From Lepisosteus oculatus (Eukaryota > Chordata > Actinopteri > Semionotiformes > Lepisosteidae), in NCBI RefSeq assembly GCF_040954835.1, contig NC_090698.1:6508501-6572500 (forward strand): 64,000 bases of DNA, given 5' to 3'. Under the pieces are notes generated by a model. It had not been told where the DNA came from and searched no databases. It saw nothing but the letters and a program-made list of their open reading frames with translations. Position numbers and translations under genes: made by a program. Below, one piece after another: positions 34,001-47,214 of this stretch. The first letter of the stretch is position 1. Each line of letters opens with the position of its first letter.

Positions 34001-37000
34001 AGCCAGACCGCAAAGAGAGAGGGAGTGAGACACTCTGCAGGGATGAGAGTGTGGGAGGCCTGTACCTCTGTGGCTTTGTCTTCCTGGGGAACGGCCAGCT
34101 GCCTGTCAATGTGCTGCTCCTCCTTCTGCCTCTTGACCTCCACCACGTGGGCCTGGAGCAGCAGGGCCTGCGCACACACAGCACAACAGCACAGCCACGA
34201 CCTTTAGTTACCACAGCAAGGCCTGGACACACATCAGCACGGCAACCCAACGGTGGTACACAATACTGAAACAAGTAAGATTTAACACCTGGTGGGATTC
34301 AAAGTCGGGATTGTAGGAAGCTCCCGCAGAAACAACCTCTATGGCTGGAAGTGCCGAAGGCTTCACGTTGAGCCTGGCGGGACGCTGGGGGCAAGCGGGA
34401 GAGAAGGAGAGGTTAACACGCTGCTCAACACTGCACAGTGCACTGAGACAGGCAGGGATTAGCAACCAGTCAACTACAACATGCCTGTCTTAGAGCCAAA
34501 CAGCTCCAAACAGCTCACTTAAGCCATTCCCCCGACCACCAGCGCCAAAGTCTTAAAGGGCTAGCGATCTTCTCCACACCCCTCCCTGTCCCCCACTCAC
34601 TTTCACTGGCTTCTTCTTGGTTTGCTCCAAGTACCAGGGCTCTTCTGTGGGTGCCCCTAAAACAGGAGAATCCAAGTCAGACAAAAACGGGAGGGTGAGA
34701 TCACACCCGAGACACTGCTCAGGCAGCTGGTTGCGTCAAGGTTTCACCACAAGGACACAGCACTGCATCACACATAATAATAATAGTTCCTTACACTTAG
34801 CAATTCTGTGGACACTCCACTCAAAGAGCTTTACAGGTAATGGGGATCCCCTCCACCACCAACAACGTGCAGCCCCACCTGGATGATGTGCCGGTACTCC
34901 CCCCACACACCAGCTCTCAGTGGGGAGGAGAACGGAGTGATGAAGCCAGTTCAGAGATGGGGATTATTAAGAGGCCACAATTGCTAAAGACCAATGGGAA
35001 ATCTGGCCAGGACGCCGGGTTAACACCACTATTCTTTTCAAGAAAACGCCCTGGGAGAGCCATACCAGGGAAACTGGACCTTGATTTTACATCTAATCCG
35101 AAAGATGGCGCCTTTTCACAGTACAGTGTCCCCGTCACTATACTGGGGCATTAGGACCCACACAAACCACAGGGTAAGCGCCCCCTACTGGCCCCACTAA
35201 GACCTCTTCCAGCAGCAACCTTACTTTTTTCCCCAGGAGGTCTCCAATCCAGGTACTGACCAGACTCACTCCTGCTGAGCTCCAGTGGGCTGCCAGCTGG
35301 GAGCGGCAGGGGGACAGAGCTGCTGGCTGCACATGCACACACATACGCTAACAAGTGACACTGAAAAACAGATGTCACCCCTCAGGACATATGGAGCCAG
35401 TCCAGAGAAACCAGACTGCAGGTTCACCTGTGTCGCCCCACAGATCATAGAAGCCTTTCTGCGGGGGGCAGCTGTGGCCTGGCTTCTCCTCTTTCTTGCT
35501 TTCGGCACCCAGCCTCTTCTGCAGCAGCCTCTGTTTCCGTGGCAGCCTGCCCTTAGCGGCCAGCTGCTCGGCCTTCTGGGAGATCCGGCGCAGCTTCTTG
35601 GCGTTGGGCTGCTGGTGTGACAGCACACTGCAGACACAAGGGGGGTAGACGGACAGTCACAAATGATGAGACTCCTTCCCCCCAACCACACAGCTAAACA
35701 CTGTCTCCTCCTATCCTGATGGTGCCCTCAGTTCCCAGGGGAATGCCCACTCGGCAGCACCTGGGAAACCCTGTGTGTTCGTCACATTCCCAGCAGCCGG
35801 GGGCTGAGGGAATACTGTGAGCGCAAGGATGGCTCTCTTCACTGGGCGGACGGACCGGACACCTGACCCACTGATCGAGAGAGTCGGGCGGGTGTCAGGG
35901 GAGGGAAGGAGAGGGGGAAAGACTCACTCTTTGGGTGGGGGGATGTGGGAATCCGGCCGCAGGATCAGGTCAGCCTTCAGGGGCCGAGTCTTTCCCGTAT
36001 CCGGCTTCACATCTGATCAAGGGAACAACAGCAACACGATCAACAACACAGCAATCAGTAACAACTGACAGCAGGAGAGGGGAGATATGGGGGAGGCAGA
36101 GACGGGGACAAACTGACGTACCTTTCTGCTTGTCTCCTGTGTCCAGGAAGAACAGACTGTCGTCAGCCTTCTCTGCAACCAGTCCCCTGCGCTCAAGGAC
36201 AGATTCAGCAAATCACCACAATGGCTACATGGACATACAGTTTTCACTGTATTCGGCATACCGCACTACTGGGACATAATGTATTGCACACACCCTGGGC
36301 ACATTGCAGCTCGATTTACATTGAGCTCTGTCTGAGTTTATTTTATTCAATTTCTATTGCACAATTATGTATGATTATGTAACCTTCTTTTGTAACTTGA
36401 ATTTTGTGATTTATACCCCCTGGTGAGCTCACAGAACAGACATTTCATTGCCAGCAACTACCGCTGCACGCTGGACTGTTGTGCATTTGATAAATAAACT
36501 TTGATTGATTAGTTGAGAAGCGCTGCTTCAGCAAGCAGACACACACAACACCACACAGGCCCTGAACCCCACAGCGAGGCGACAGGGCCCAGTGGTCAGC
36601 ATGCACTGCCTGGTCAGGCCAGGGGGATCCTGGTGCGAGCTCGGCTGTGCTTGTTTGCCTTCCTACAGACAGCAGCTCAAACCCGGATTGTCAGCGATTG
36701 CAGCGGCCACTGATGCCGCTCAGAAACATCAACGCACACATCCCCTCAAGCAAGGAGCGGCAGAACACGGTTTATTACGGTTTTAACGCTTAAACGCCAC
36801 GACCACTCGGCGAGTGCGAGTACACGTGACACGAACACGACGCGCACTACACAGCTTCTGCTGGGGTTACAGTCCCCACGCCTGCCTCCACTCGCGTCCC
36901 CCAGAAGGTCTCTTCCTCAGACTTCCCCTCTCCAAATTCGAGTACCGCTGCGAGGCGGTTTCGGAACAGCCCAGATAACAACAAACGTGGTGCAAATACA

Positions 37001-37244
37001 CTCGGTGTCGCTACCGCCCAGCCGGCGAGAGCTCCACTTACCCTGTCGCTCTCTCTTGCAGCCTCACGTCATCCAAAAACTCCTCCACGTCCTGGATATC
37101 GCTGTACTTCAGCCAGTTTTTCTTCTTGTTCTTGTTCACTTTCTTCCTCCTCTTGTACGGCTCCGAACCATCCAGAGCCGGGCTCAGATTTAAGAAACCC
37201 TCCTGGGTGGCCGCCACGCGCTTTACCCTCCTGGCCGCCGCCAT
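31058..37244 (-). CDS. nop53: NOP53 ribosome biogenesis factor, 12 coding exons
   Basis: Nucleolar protein needed for 60S ribosomal subunit maturation; known in vertebrates as GLTSCR2/PICT1 and reported to bind 5S RNP components. Exons on the minus strand, in gene order: 37042-37244, 36122-36186, 35928-36012, 35428-35627, 34601-34656, 34289-34384, 34066-34167, 33487-33657, 32781-32956, 31858-31924, 31310-31386, 31058-31118. All phases join and all introns are GT-AG. The product is 452 residues (human 478). Family landmarks, in order: [10 protein letters not shown] near 60, LFFLDTG near 84, [46 protein letters not shown], an acidic [18 protein letters not shown] stretch, [42 protein letters not shown], and a basic C-terminus ending KRAFKEIT. 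The start ATG overlaps a YY1-like motif. Confidence 0.96.
31470..31735 (-). repeat. tRNA-derived SINE in nop53 intron 10
   Basis: In minus-strand reading: tRNA-like head with GGTTGCCGGCTCAAATCCC, then TCCTACTCCGTTGGGCCCCT, then ACCCTGCGCTCTGACCCC, then GGGTATGCGAAAAGACGAAT and a tail near 31470. The same element, in plus orientation, is at 38360-38755. It is in sense orientation to nop53. Confidence 0.8.
34775..35332 (-). repeat. full-length 5S-rRNA-derived SINE in nop53 intron 4
   Basis: Minus-strand order: a 5S-like head at about 35332-35215, with CCTGGTCAGTACCTGG-like text and TGGATTGGAGACCTCCTGGG at 35233-35252 matching the 5S internal box C with few changes; a segment containing the CTCF-like AGCGCCCCCTACTGGCC at 35177-35193; a body with GGCGCCATCTTTCGGAT; and a tail with CTTTGAGTGGAGTGTCCA ending in TTA trinucleotides at 34775. 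The tail resembles those of fish L2-type LINEs. It is transcribed in sense within nop53 pre-mRNA. Confidence 0.85.
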
Positions 37245-37390
37245 GTTGGATGAAACCGGAGGGAGGAAGTGCGGCTGCTGACGTCACTCGGACCAGGTGG
37301 TAACTCCTCGCGGGCCAGTCAGTAACGGGGCCCTGAAGATGAGTATTCGTCCAAAATTAGGCACTGTTTTGTTCTGACGTCGCTCCTACA
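37245..37390 (-). promoter_or_regulatory. nop53 promoter
   Basis: TATA-less, GC-rich sequence directly upstream of the ATG. Visible sites: an ETS-type AGGAAGTG at 37264-37271, a full palindromic CRE (TGACGTCA) at 37279-37286, a CRE-like TGACGTCG near 37376, and a YY1-type ATGGCGGC overlapping the start codon. This set is usual for housekeeping and ribosome-biogenesis promoters. Confidence 0.65.
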
Positions 37391-38335
37391 GGACATCTGT
37401 ATACGAATGATATTCACGTACTTACATAGTGCGATCCTTAGAAATCTTAGACAATGTCTAAAACATTGTTTTAGAACAATGTTATTCTTTATGAATTTAA
37501 TTAAACAAGCACAAAGCTACGGACCAGTCGGCTATCTTATTCATCTGGTGTGAGATATATATATATATTTATCTCGCAGGGATCTCATATTGGAAAGGAT
37601 GGACAGCAGCTACTGCTGCCAACAGGTACAGGCACCAACAACGTCAAGGAACATAACAATAGGACAGATGTGTTACCATTGACCTATATTGACTTGAACA
37701 AGAAAATAAAACAATAACCAAAAGTTATTATTGTCTGGAAAACATTTTTGAATTCTTGTCCTAAAAATTAAATATTTTTAATTTTACATTTACCAGTTGA
37801 AAGTCAAAATACAACTATATCTACAACCGGACAGGTGTTGGTAGAGACAGTGACGTGGACTGATCAATGTTAATGATTCGATCTGGGCAAGACCAGAGTC
37901 ATACACTCAGCTGAAGCAGGGGCCGAAGATTGATCAGAACACCCCCTGGCATTTAAATATTTATCATGTGTTCGATTATTCTGGTGTATTGGTAACCCCC
38001 AAACCTGCGGACTCTGATACATAATTATCCCTTTAGTTCAACATTGTTTCTTCTTATCCTGATGATCCTCTTATCCTTTTGTGACGTAATAAAGGGGTTC
38101 ATTCATCTACTTCTTTTCAGTTTCAAAACATGCTGGAGTTTGCTTTTTAACTGCCTTGTGTCGAACACATGAAGATCTCCAACGCCAGAGCAGAAAAAGC
38201 ACCTGCAAGCGGTCAAGCGTCTTGCTGGGTCAGTTACACACTGAGCTCGGCTGCAGTGGAACCCAGCTGGGGAGTGGCTCTCCGGAACCGGGCGGGAGAA
38301 CTCCCGGTCGGCACAGGTGATATGTTGTTTATTGG
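37391..38335. other. AT-rich intergenic sequence between nop53 and the SINE
   Basis: No gene recognised. An AT palindrome (GAGATATATATATATATTTATCTC region) lies at about 37553-37577. Confidence 0.5.
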
Positions 38336-38359
38336 CCGGATGTGCATGTTGATGCTTCA

Positions 38360-38755
38360 TCTGTAGGATAAGAGTGGAAATCCCGCGGCCGGCAGAGGAA
38401 TCCTACTCCGTTGGGCCCCTGAGCAAGGCCCTTAACCCCAACTGCTCCTGTATAGTGTCCCCATCACTATACTGGGGCATTAGGACCCACATGGACCGCA
38501 GGGTGAGCGCCCCCTGCTGGCCCCAGTAACACCTCTTCCAGCACCAACCTTAGTTTTTCCCCAGGAGTCATCCAGGTACTGACCAGGCTCACACCCGCTG
38601 AGCTTCAGTGGGCTGCCAAGTTGTGAGTTGCAGGGTGATATGGCTGACCCTGCGCTCTGACCCCAAGCTTCTCTCTCGCCATCTGTGTGTCTCATGGAGA
38701 GCATGCTGGGAACTGCGAAAAGACAAATTCCTCATGCCAGAAATTGTATAGGGGT
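38360..38755 (+). repeat. tRNA-type SINE with an embedded 5S-SINE head
   Basis: The outer parts (38360-38448 and 38640-38755) match the tRNA-type SINE at 31470-31735. Between them, about 38450-38645 is the reverse complement of the 5S-SINE head, including ATCCAGGTACTGACCAGG (antisense 5S) and the CTCF-like AGCGCCCCCTGCTGGCC at 38506-38522. The join sits inside the TGTATAGTGGCTGACCC-type segment of the outer element. Confidence 0.8.
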
Positions 38756-38759
38756 GATA

Positions 38760-39890
38760 AAGTGATCTCTTATAACAGTAGATGCGACTGCCCACGGCCT
38801 GGCTTCAGTGCGCAGGACGCCGGTCAGGACAGCAGCGTTATAGTATCGGCGGGAACAATAACGTTGTTAAAGACGGAACTGTGCCCTTAGCAACAGCAGC
38901 GGTACACACAGCAATAAAATCCCTAATTAGCACAAGGAGCAGAGGCAGCAGCAGTACAGGTTGGTGTGGTCAAGGCAGTAGCAGAGGGGCTTGCAGAATC
39001 AGTAGTAGCAGCAGAGGCAGATGTGGAGATGGCAGCTATAAAGCAAGGCAGTTAATGGAGCAATTTAAATGAAGTTTATCATAGCAGTAGGAGAAAAATA
39101 TCACCAACAGAGCACTTTACTGACTTTGAATTCTTAATTAAATACCTGTTTGTCATGTGTGCCTTTCTTAGGCCAGAAATAATAGTTGTGAAATATTCAA
39201 AGTAGGGAAATCATATTTTTATTTTATTTACAAGAAAGGAATACAAATAGAACACGCTAACATTGTCTCAGAGTGCCATGCCATGTCTATACTGGGCTGC
39301 AACTGCTAGTATAGTAATACACTAATATAGCAGCATAATCATACCAATTACCACTGGCATGGTAAATGAGTATTAATATAGTATTATCGTCACAAATGTT
39401 ATCACATTTTACATTACTGTGAAACTCCTGCTAGTATTTTAATAGACTAATATAGCACAATAATATCCCATGATACTCATGGGGATACAGAATAATACGT
39501 AGACTGATTTAATACATTAAATAAAAGTATTATAAAATAGTGAAAATAATTTAAATAAGCATAAAAACTGGAGTTTTGACTCCGTAATTCAACTTTCTCA
39601 CGATTTATCCAAGAAACTCCACATGCCCACTGTTAAATCACGTGTACAACACTCCCCCTCCCCCCCATTTAAGAAAACGAAATTTAAAAAAAAAATCGAA
39701 AACTAGCCCCCCAAAATGACCCCCTGAAACCACTCGTCTGCCCCCTCCCTGCCCAAATCCCACGGACGACTGGCGGTGGCTTCTCTGGGGGTAGGTTAAA
39801 AAAAATTCGCGTGAATGGCGTCTCTGGAAATGAAAGTAGCGATTTGTTGAAATATGGAAACGTTGAAAGATGGAACAAAATGGTAAAAAA
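38760..39890. other. AT-rich intergenic sequence upstream of H3.3
   Basis: A weak GCAGCAG-rich patch at about 38935-39045 and AT-rich text with repeated TAGTATTAATATAG-like words at 39290-39560. No gene recognised. Confidence 0.5.
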
Positions 39891-39899
39891 AAAAACCGT

Positions 39900-40800
39900 G
39901 GCAGGAGAAAATGGTCACCGCGGCGAGGTGCGGCGCATTGTGGGAGGAGTATGATTGACAGGGCAGCCATGTTGCCGCTGGCCGCTCCGCGCTCATTGTG
40001 TGAGAGAGACCGTAAATACTGACAACCGAAAATCTTATTTCACTATTTAACCCGCACTTTCCCCCAGGTAAGTACCAGCAGGCACCGGGATCTCCCTCAC
40101 CGGGCACTTTTTACACCTTTTGTAAAAGTTTAGGATTTGTTTTATTTCGTTTTTTTCGCGTTTTTATTTTTTTTTTAGAAGGGAAATGCAAAAACAAGCC
40201 CGACAGCCGAGACGCCAGAGAGAAAAACACAGCCTTTCTACTTCTGAGGAGATAGAAAATCTAGCTTCACTTTGGGAGGCGGGGGGGGGAAGAGGTTTGC
40301 TTCGATAAAACGCGGCGGTTGCGCGTTAAACCACGGCTTGGCTGAACTTATTGGGTTCCTCTGGGTGTCTACTTTGCGCCCCGTCGGCTGTTTTGTGGGG
40401 CAGTTGCTGGGTTTTTCGACAATTTTTGAAAGTTTTTCATCCTGCCGCTCTCTGCTCGCTGTTCGCAGGTCTCGCCCCGGTTGCGTTTCAAACAGCGGCC
40501 ATGGTCTGCGAGGGGGGGGGGGCGTGTGGGGGGTGGGCCGGCGCAGGGAGGAGTCGTGGTCGGTGTGAGCCCGCCCACTTTCTCTCGCCTGTGGGGATTG
40601 GTTGGGAGAGCTAGACTCCGCAAACCGATAGGCTGCGTGACAGGGTTAGGCTGGTCGTTTTTTTTCCCGTTCTATTTTTTTTGTTCCCCAGCGCATGATT
40701 GACAGCGTAGCCGCAGAGGCCGATTGGCTGCAGGCTCCTGCTAGTTCCGCCTCCACGCGTGCTGTGGAGTTGCGGATTGGCTTGAATCTCTGTTGCTAGG
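39900..40800 (+). promoter_or_regulatory. H3.3 promoter and CpG-rich region
   Basis: CpG-rich sequence around the non-coding first exon. Upstream elements include GCATTGTGGGA (ZNF143-like), GATTGACAG and a YY1-like GCAGCCATGTTG near 39963. Inside intron 1, inverted CCAAT-type boxes GATTGG occur near 40597, 40720 and 40776 and a G-rich run lies at about 40508-40540. Confidence 0.6.
39960..40067 (+). other. non-coding first exon of H3.3
   Basis: The donor CCCCCAG|GTAAGT ends the exon at 40067. A non-coding 5' exon followed by an intron in the 5' UTR is the known structure of vertebrate H3.3 genes. The start is approximate. Confidence 0.6.
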
Positions 40801-41001
40801 ACTGGGTTGGATTTGTTTATAGGATGGCGCTGAGGCCTCTGGATATCGTAGTGTTGTGGTCCACTTGACCCAGTTGCAGATTCTGCAAGCGTGGACTGAG
40901 AACGTTTTTCCCCCGAATAGATGGCACACTCTGTTTTGAAAGTCTTGAGAGCAGGTTTGCCGACTATAGCAGCTGCTAGAAATGCTGTATTACTAACATA
41001 G

Positions 41002-41095
41002 GAACAAGTAAAGATTTATTCCCTGCTGAAAAGAGAAGAAAGGAAACGCAACGTTTTCAGCAGGGAATAAACCTTTACTGACACAGCTCCCTACT
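41002..41095. mobile_element. short inverted-repeat insertion with 16-bp target-site duplication
   Basis: Arms AGTAAAGATTTATTCCCTGC... (41008 on) and its near-exact reverse complement up to about 41080 enclose a 20-bp spacer; one mismatch in 26 bp. The insert is flanked by the 16-bp direct repeat TGTATTACTAACATAG at 40986-41001 and 41096-41111. The arm sequence is the same family as the larger inverted repeats at 51.2 and 52.0 kb. It lies in H3.3 intron 1. Confidence 0.85.
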
Positions 41096-41454
41096 TGTAT
41101 TACTAACATAGACTGCCACTGTAATAAAGAATGCTAGTAGCAATAAACTCCTCGCACTTATGCAGCGGTTTTCATCACCTTCAAAACTGCCTCACCAACT
41201 AAATTAAGGGGAGGTCAGGTTGTTCGAGACCAGAGTGAAGTTTAGCCGGGACACTGCGCTTAATTACATCCGCTTTTTAGACAAAACGTTATCATGGCGT
41301 CGTTAACGACAAAGTAGTTTGGACCGTGTTTTAATCTCTCACCCGAAGGATAGAACCTCCTGAATCACAGTGGCCCTGGTTGCCAGACGAGTGCTTTGCT
41401 TTGTAAATTTTTCTTTAGAGGAGAAAACTTATTTTCTTACAAATCTCCCATCCT

Positions 41455-41640
41455 GCCCAATAATAATAATAATTTACACTTACATAGCACTTTTTTGGAC
41501 ACTACTCAAAGCGCTTTACAGGTGATAGTCCACTCCACCAGCACCAGTTTGCAGCCCCACTGTCCCACCAGTACGCTCTGCACACACCAGCTCTCAGTGG
41601 GGAGGAGAATGGAGTGATGGAGCCAGTTCAAGTTGTAATA
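41455..41640 (-). repeat. 5S-SINE 3' portion in H3.3 intron 1
   Basis: Starts with TAATAATAATAATTTACACT (reverse of the trinucleotide tail), then CTCAAAGCGCTTTACAGGTG and CCAGCTCTCAGTGGGGAGGA. It is a 5'-truncated copy in antisense orientation to H3.3. Confidence 0.8.
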
Positions 41641-41764
41641 GTTATTCAGTTACATATAGTAGGGCTTCTCAGTCCGCATTCCTGCTCTCCTGGAACATGA
41701 GGTGCATCATAATAACGTGTAGTGGTGGATGACATCATCTCTGTGTCCTTGTTCCTCAGGGTGA

Positions 41765-43556
<1,792 letters not shown>

Positions 43557-43627
43557 GCGCCCAGCCGCCCCCTCTCTCCCGCGCTCCTTCTTCTGTTTGT
43601 AGTCTTTAGATTAACGATGATCTTGAG

Positions 43628-43633
43628 AATAAA
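43628..43633 (+). terminator. proximal poly(A) signal of H3.3
   Basis: AATAAA 72 bases past the stop. A second AATAAA at 44729-44734 may serve a longer 3' UTR; long alternative 3' UTRs are known for H3.3 genes. Confidence 0.7.
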
Positions 43634-45069
43634 GTGTGTAGTCGCGTCTTTATTAGTCCTGTCGGCAGCAGACTTCTAGGGTACCTTTCTCGTGCATGTA
43701 CCGGCTGTGTGCTGACCAGACACGCGTGCAGAGGGACAGGCAGGCCGAGAGCCTGACAGACGGGCCGACGGAGACGCGGGCAGCCGGGGTCGGTCTGCTG
43801 CGGGGGGGTGGGGGTGCCTTCCTCAGCAGGGTGCTACAAAAACTGCCCCGGCTGGGCCTCCACAACTGCCCTTTTGTCTGATTTGGGAGGGTTTGGGGGT
43901 TATCAGGTATTTCAGAGGCTTGGATCAGACCAGGTTTCGGGTCAGCGTACTCACTCCTCTCTTCAGCTCAGACGATGGAGGGAGCATCATCGCCAACAGA
44001 AAACGGGGCGTTCGCGAAGGAGGGGGAAGGAATCCGTTCGGCCCGCCTGTCCACACGTCTGTCCGTCTGCACACGTGCCCTGAGCAGCACATAGCAAAAA
44101 TGTATTCAACTACAAGCAACTCTTGATTGAGCAATTCATGTTGATTATGATGATGATGATTAAGTATCTTTTTGGATGGTGTCTTTTTTTTTTTTAGTAC
44201 ACAGTCTGTTCTTTTCATAACTGCAGAAATCAATTATAAACAGACATTTAAGAAATGGGGAGTAATGTTTTTACAAAAAAAAAAGTTCTTGTTTTTTCTA
44301 ACAAAAAGTTTTCGTCGACTTCTAAGCTTCTTAAGGCAGCCTGAGGGAGGGGACAGTATATGGCAGGCCCCTCCCTCCCTCACTGTATCCCAGCAGCCTG
44401 GCAGAAATCCCCGCTTCGACCTCATTCGTCTCTCCTCCCTTCTTCCTCCGGCTTCTCCTCTTTCATCCTCCTCCTCTCACGTCCCTCTTCCTCCATCTCT
44501 CCCCACCTTCCCTCCGTCATTAACACCCTGTGCCTCTCCTCCATCTCTCCCTCTTTCACTCTCTCTCCCTCCCCTCTCTGTGTGATTTTATTTTTCCTCC
44601 TATCTGTTGCTTGGATTGGTGTGATACCACATATATTAACGTTATTATTTTTTTCTATTTTGATTTAAATGTTTTCAGATGTTATAAGCTGATCTTTGTA
44701 ATTTCCAGATTTCTCATATTACGGTGGTAATAAATAGATGTTACACAAACGTTTTCCTCTTACTGCCTCTGTCTCGGGGGTTGGCAAGATTTCACTTTTT
44801 GCACGTTTATAATTAAAAGATGTTTCTCATCATCATCATTATGTGACGCTACTCAAATCAGTGAGTAGGGACCTTGCAGTTGCCTTGACACAGAAAGCAG
44901 GAGTAGAGGTGAAGACAGTGCTAACCACCCACCTGGCCATCACACATGTACAGGTAAACCTCAGTTCAACACTGAAAACTAGGAGAAAGGCACCATTTCG
45001 GCACTCGAGCCTCCTGTCACGTTACACCTGCAGAAGTCTCAACAGCTGAAACGCTCTGCTTCTTTCTAC

Positions 45070-45360
45070 TTCTCAGGGTTGAACTGATCTGCGTCCTGGC
45101 CAAATTTCCCATTGACCCTTACCAATCATGGCCTCCTAATAATCCCCCTCTCTGAACTGGCTTCATCACTCTGCTCTCCTCCCACTGAGAGCTGGTGTGT
45201 GGGGAGAGTACTGGTGCACTCTGGCTGCCGTCGCATCATCCAGGTGGGGCTGCACATTGGTGGGGGTGGAGGTTAGACCCCATTACTGTAAAGCGCTTTG
45301 AGTGGAGTGTCCAGAAAAGCGCTATATAAGTGTAAGCAATTATTATTATTATTATTATCA
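45070..45360 (+). repeat. 5S-SINE body and tail, plus orientation
   Basis: Contains CCTCCTAATAATCCCCCTCT, TGAACTGGCTTCATCACTCT and the tail AAGCGCTTTGAGTGGAGTGT, ending in ATT trinucleotides. The 5S head is absent (5' truncation). Confidence 0.85.
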
Positions 45361-45684
45361 TCTTTACTTGCTGTTTTGCAGCCAGCGCACACTGATGCAG
45401 CCCCCCTTACTCGAACCCAAGTCTAGCAGAGTGTGGGAATGTGTCTGCTGCTGGTAAGAATGTACACATACCAGCGGGGGGGGGGAGCTCGAAGACGTGT
45501 TGTCTGTGAGCCCTCCGGTGTCCTCCTGCAGCTCTTCAACAAGGCCGGCAACTTGAGCACATGAGGCACAGGAGTCCGGTCCAGGGAGGTAGGGTCACTT
45601 TCTCAAGCGTGTTGGGCAGGACTGAGGTTTTGGTCGCCATGTTAGAGGAAGCCTCACAGGAAAGTTGTGAACAGGATGAGACCC

Positions 45685-46215
45685 TAAGAGGTTGCAAACG
45701 AGAGGAGGCCATCTAGCCCATTCGGGAGTAGCCAATGGATACATGAATCTCACCCAGCCTTTTCTTGAAAGAAACCAGGGTATCGGAGACGACATACGAG
45801 GGGGAACTGAATCTTTAAAATTCAAAACCACGCAATGTTAGGACAATGTGTAGAATTCGAGTGTAGCAGACACTCTCCCTAAGTTTTTTTTAAAGCCACG
45901 GACTTCATTTGGAGAACAGCATCCAATATTGGTCAAGGCTACAAATAGTTCATTGCTGCAGTGTTCCCAGTCCACAAGAGGCTTACTTCCTGGCCTTAAA
46001 GGGATGTTTTGCAGGTTGGAAGGGCTGCAACTCTTTAGATTTTAATAGAAGGGACTCTGGGGGGAACTTAAAACTCTGGCAAGTTACTGGTAAAGTCAAT
46101 TCAGAGTTAGACCAATGGTGATACCAGGAGACAAATGGACAGAGGAGGAGCTTCTTTACATAAAGAGTTGGAGAGGTCTGGAACGGCTGACGATTCAAAC
46201 ATGATCCGATCCTCG
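45685..46215 (+). repeat. degenerate LINE-like interspersed repeat
   Basis: GAGAGGAGGCCATCTAGCCC and CTCACCCAGCCTTTTCTTGA at 45700-45780, and GTTGGAGAGGTCTGGAACGG-like text near 46160, match the style of interspersed repeats common in fishes; the opening motif also resembles 8041-8075. No intact reverse transcriptase frame is visible. Confidence 0.45.
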
Positions 46216-46689
46216 AAGTGGGCCAGGTGAACTCCTCTTTTCTTCAACTCTTCCACAGGTTCCAAACAAAAGTGGTTCAAATACTGCGGCTGATTAATCC
46301 TTCACACATGGTAAACAACTATAACTACCAATACCGAATCGTCGTTTTTTTCTGCAGCACTGAAAAACACCGAGAAATAAGCGAACTGATAACCTTTCAC
46401 GTTAAAAGGAAACCTTAAAAACTGACTTGGAGATAGAAACCTTTACAACTCGCAGCATTAAGACATTACAGCGTATTTGCTTTCTGGCAATGTTAATTAT
46501 AGTTGAAGTTAATTTATTCTTTTAAGATGTGCGTGTTTTCTCTTGAATGCATATACGTTACTGTCTGGTCCGGTTCCGAAAGGGCCATTCTGCTGCTGAC
46601 AGCCCACAGGCAGAACGGTACCGTCTCTTCGCTCCTACTACAGGAATACCTTTAGAAAACGTCGCTCTAACGGTTAAGAAGTGATGAGA

Positions 46690-46830
46690 AGTGAGAATAT
46701 TTACAGCCGTGCCGCCCGGCCCTCCACGCCTGACGTCTGCCGCGGTCGCGCGCTGGCGAACAGAACCGGAAGTGTGGCCGGGGCGCGCGTGTCCGCGGGG
46801 AGAGTTGACAGTCCGGTCTCCTCCTCCTCC
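46690..46830 (+). promoter_or_regulatory. orphan CpG-rich promoter-like segment
   Basis: Dense CpG with TGACGTC at 46732-46738 and an optimal ETS site ACCGGAAGTG at 46765-46774, in otherwise AT-rich intergenic DNA. No exon is recognisable next to it on either strand. Confidence 0.4.
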
Positions 46831-47214
46831 TCCTATCAATTTTATTTTTATGTTTCTTTACTCTTTCCGTTTCTGTCTCATTAGAACAGGCAACGGGTGT
46901 ACGAGACTAGCAAATATATATATATATTTTTATCTTTTCCTGTATCAACGAAAATGCCTCGTGTTTCAAAACTGCCCAGTTGGTAACACTCTTGCCCATT
47001 TTTTCCACCAACAATAGTTTAGTATTTAAGTCACCGAGGTGCTATTAATTTGACATATATTACAGTAACAGGTGTTCCCTCCTATCAAACCTTACAATGT
47101 TATTGCTTTTTTAAGGCACTGTAGGTGGGGGGTGAACAGTTAGAGAATAGTAGAACAGTAAAATATTATTTTCTCGGCTTTATATTTTGTCTGCGTTGTT
47201 CTTTAAACGTTCCG

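Noticed and set aside
35215-35332. Functional 5S rRNA gene
   Set aside because: Similarity to 5S is clear but with many changes, and it continues directly into a SINE body and tail; no T-run terminator follows the 5S part.
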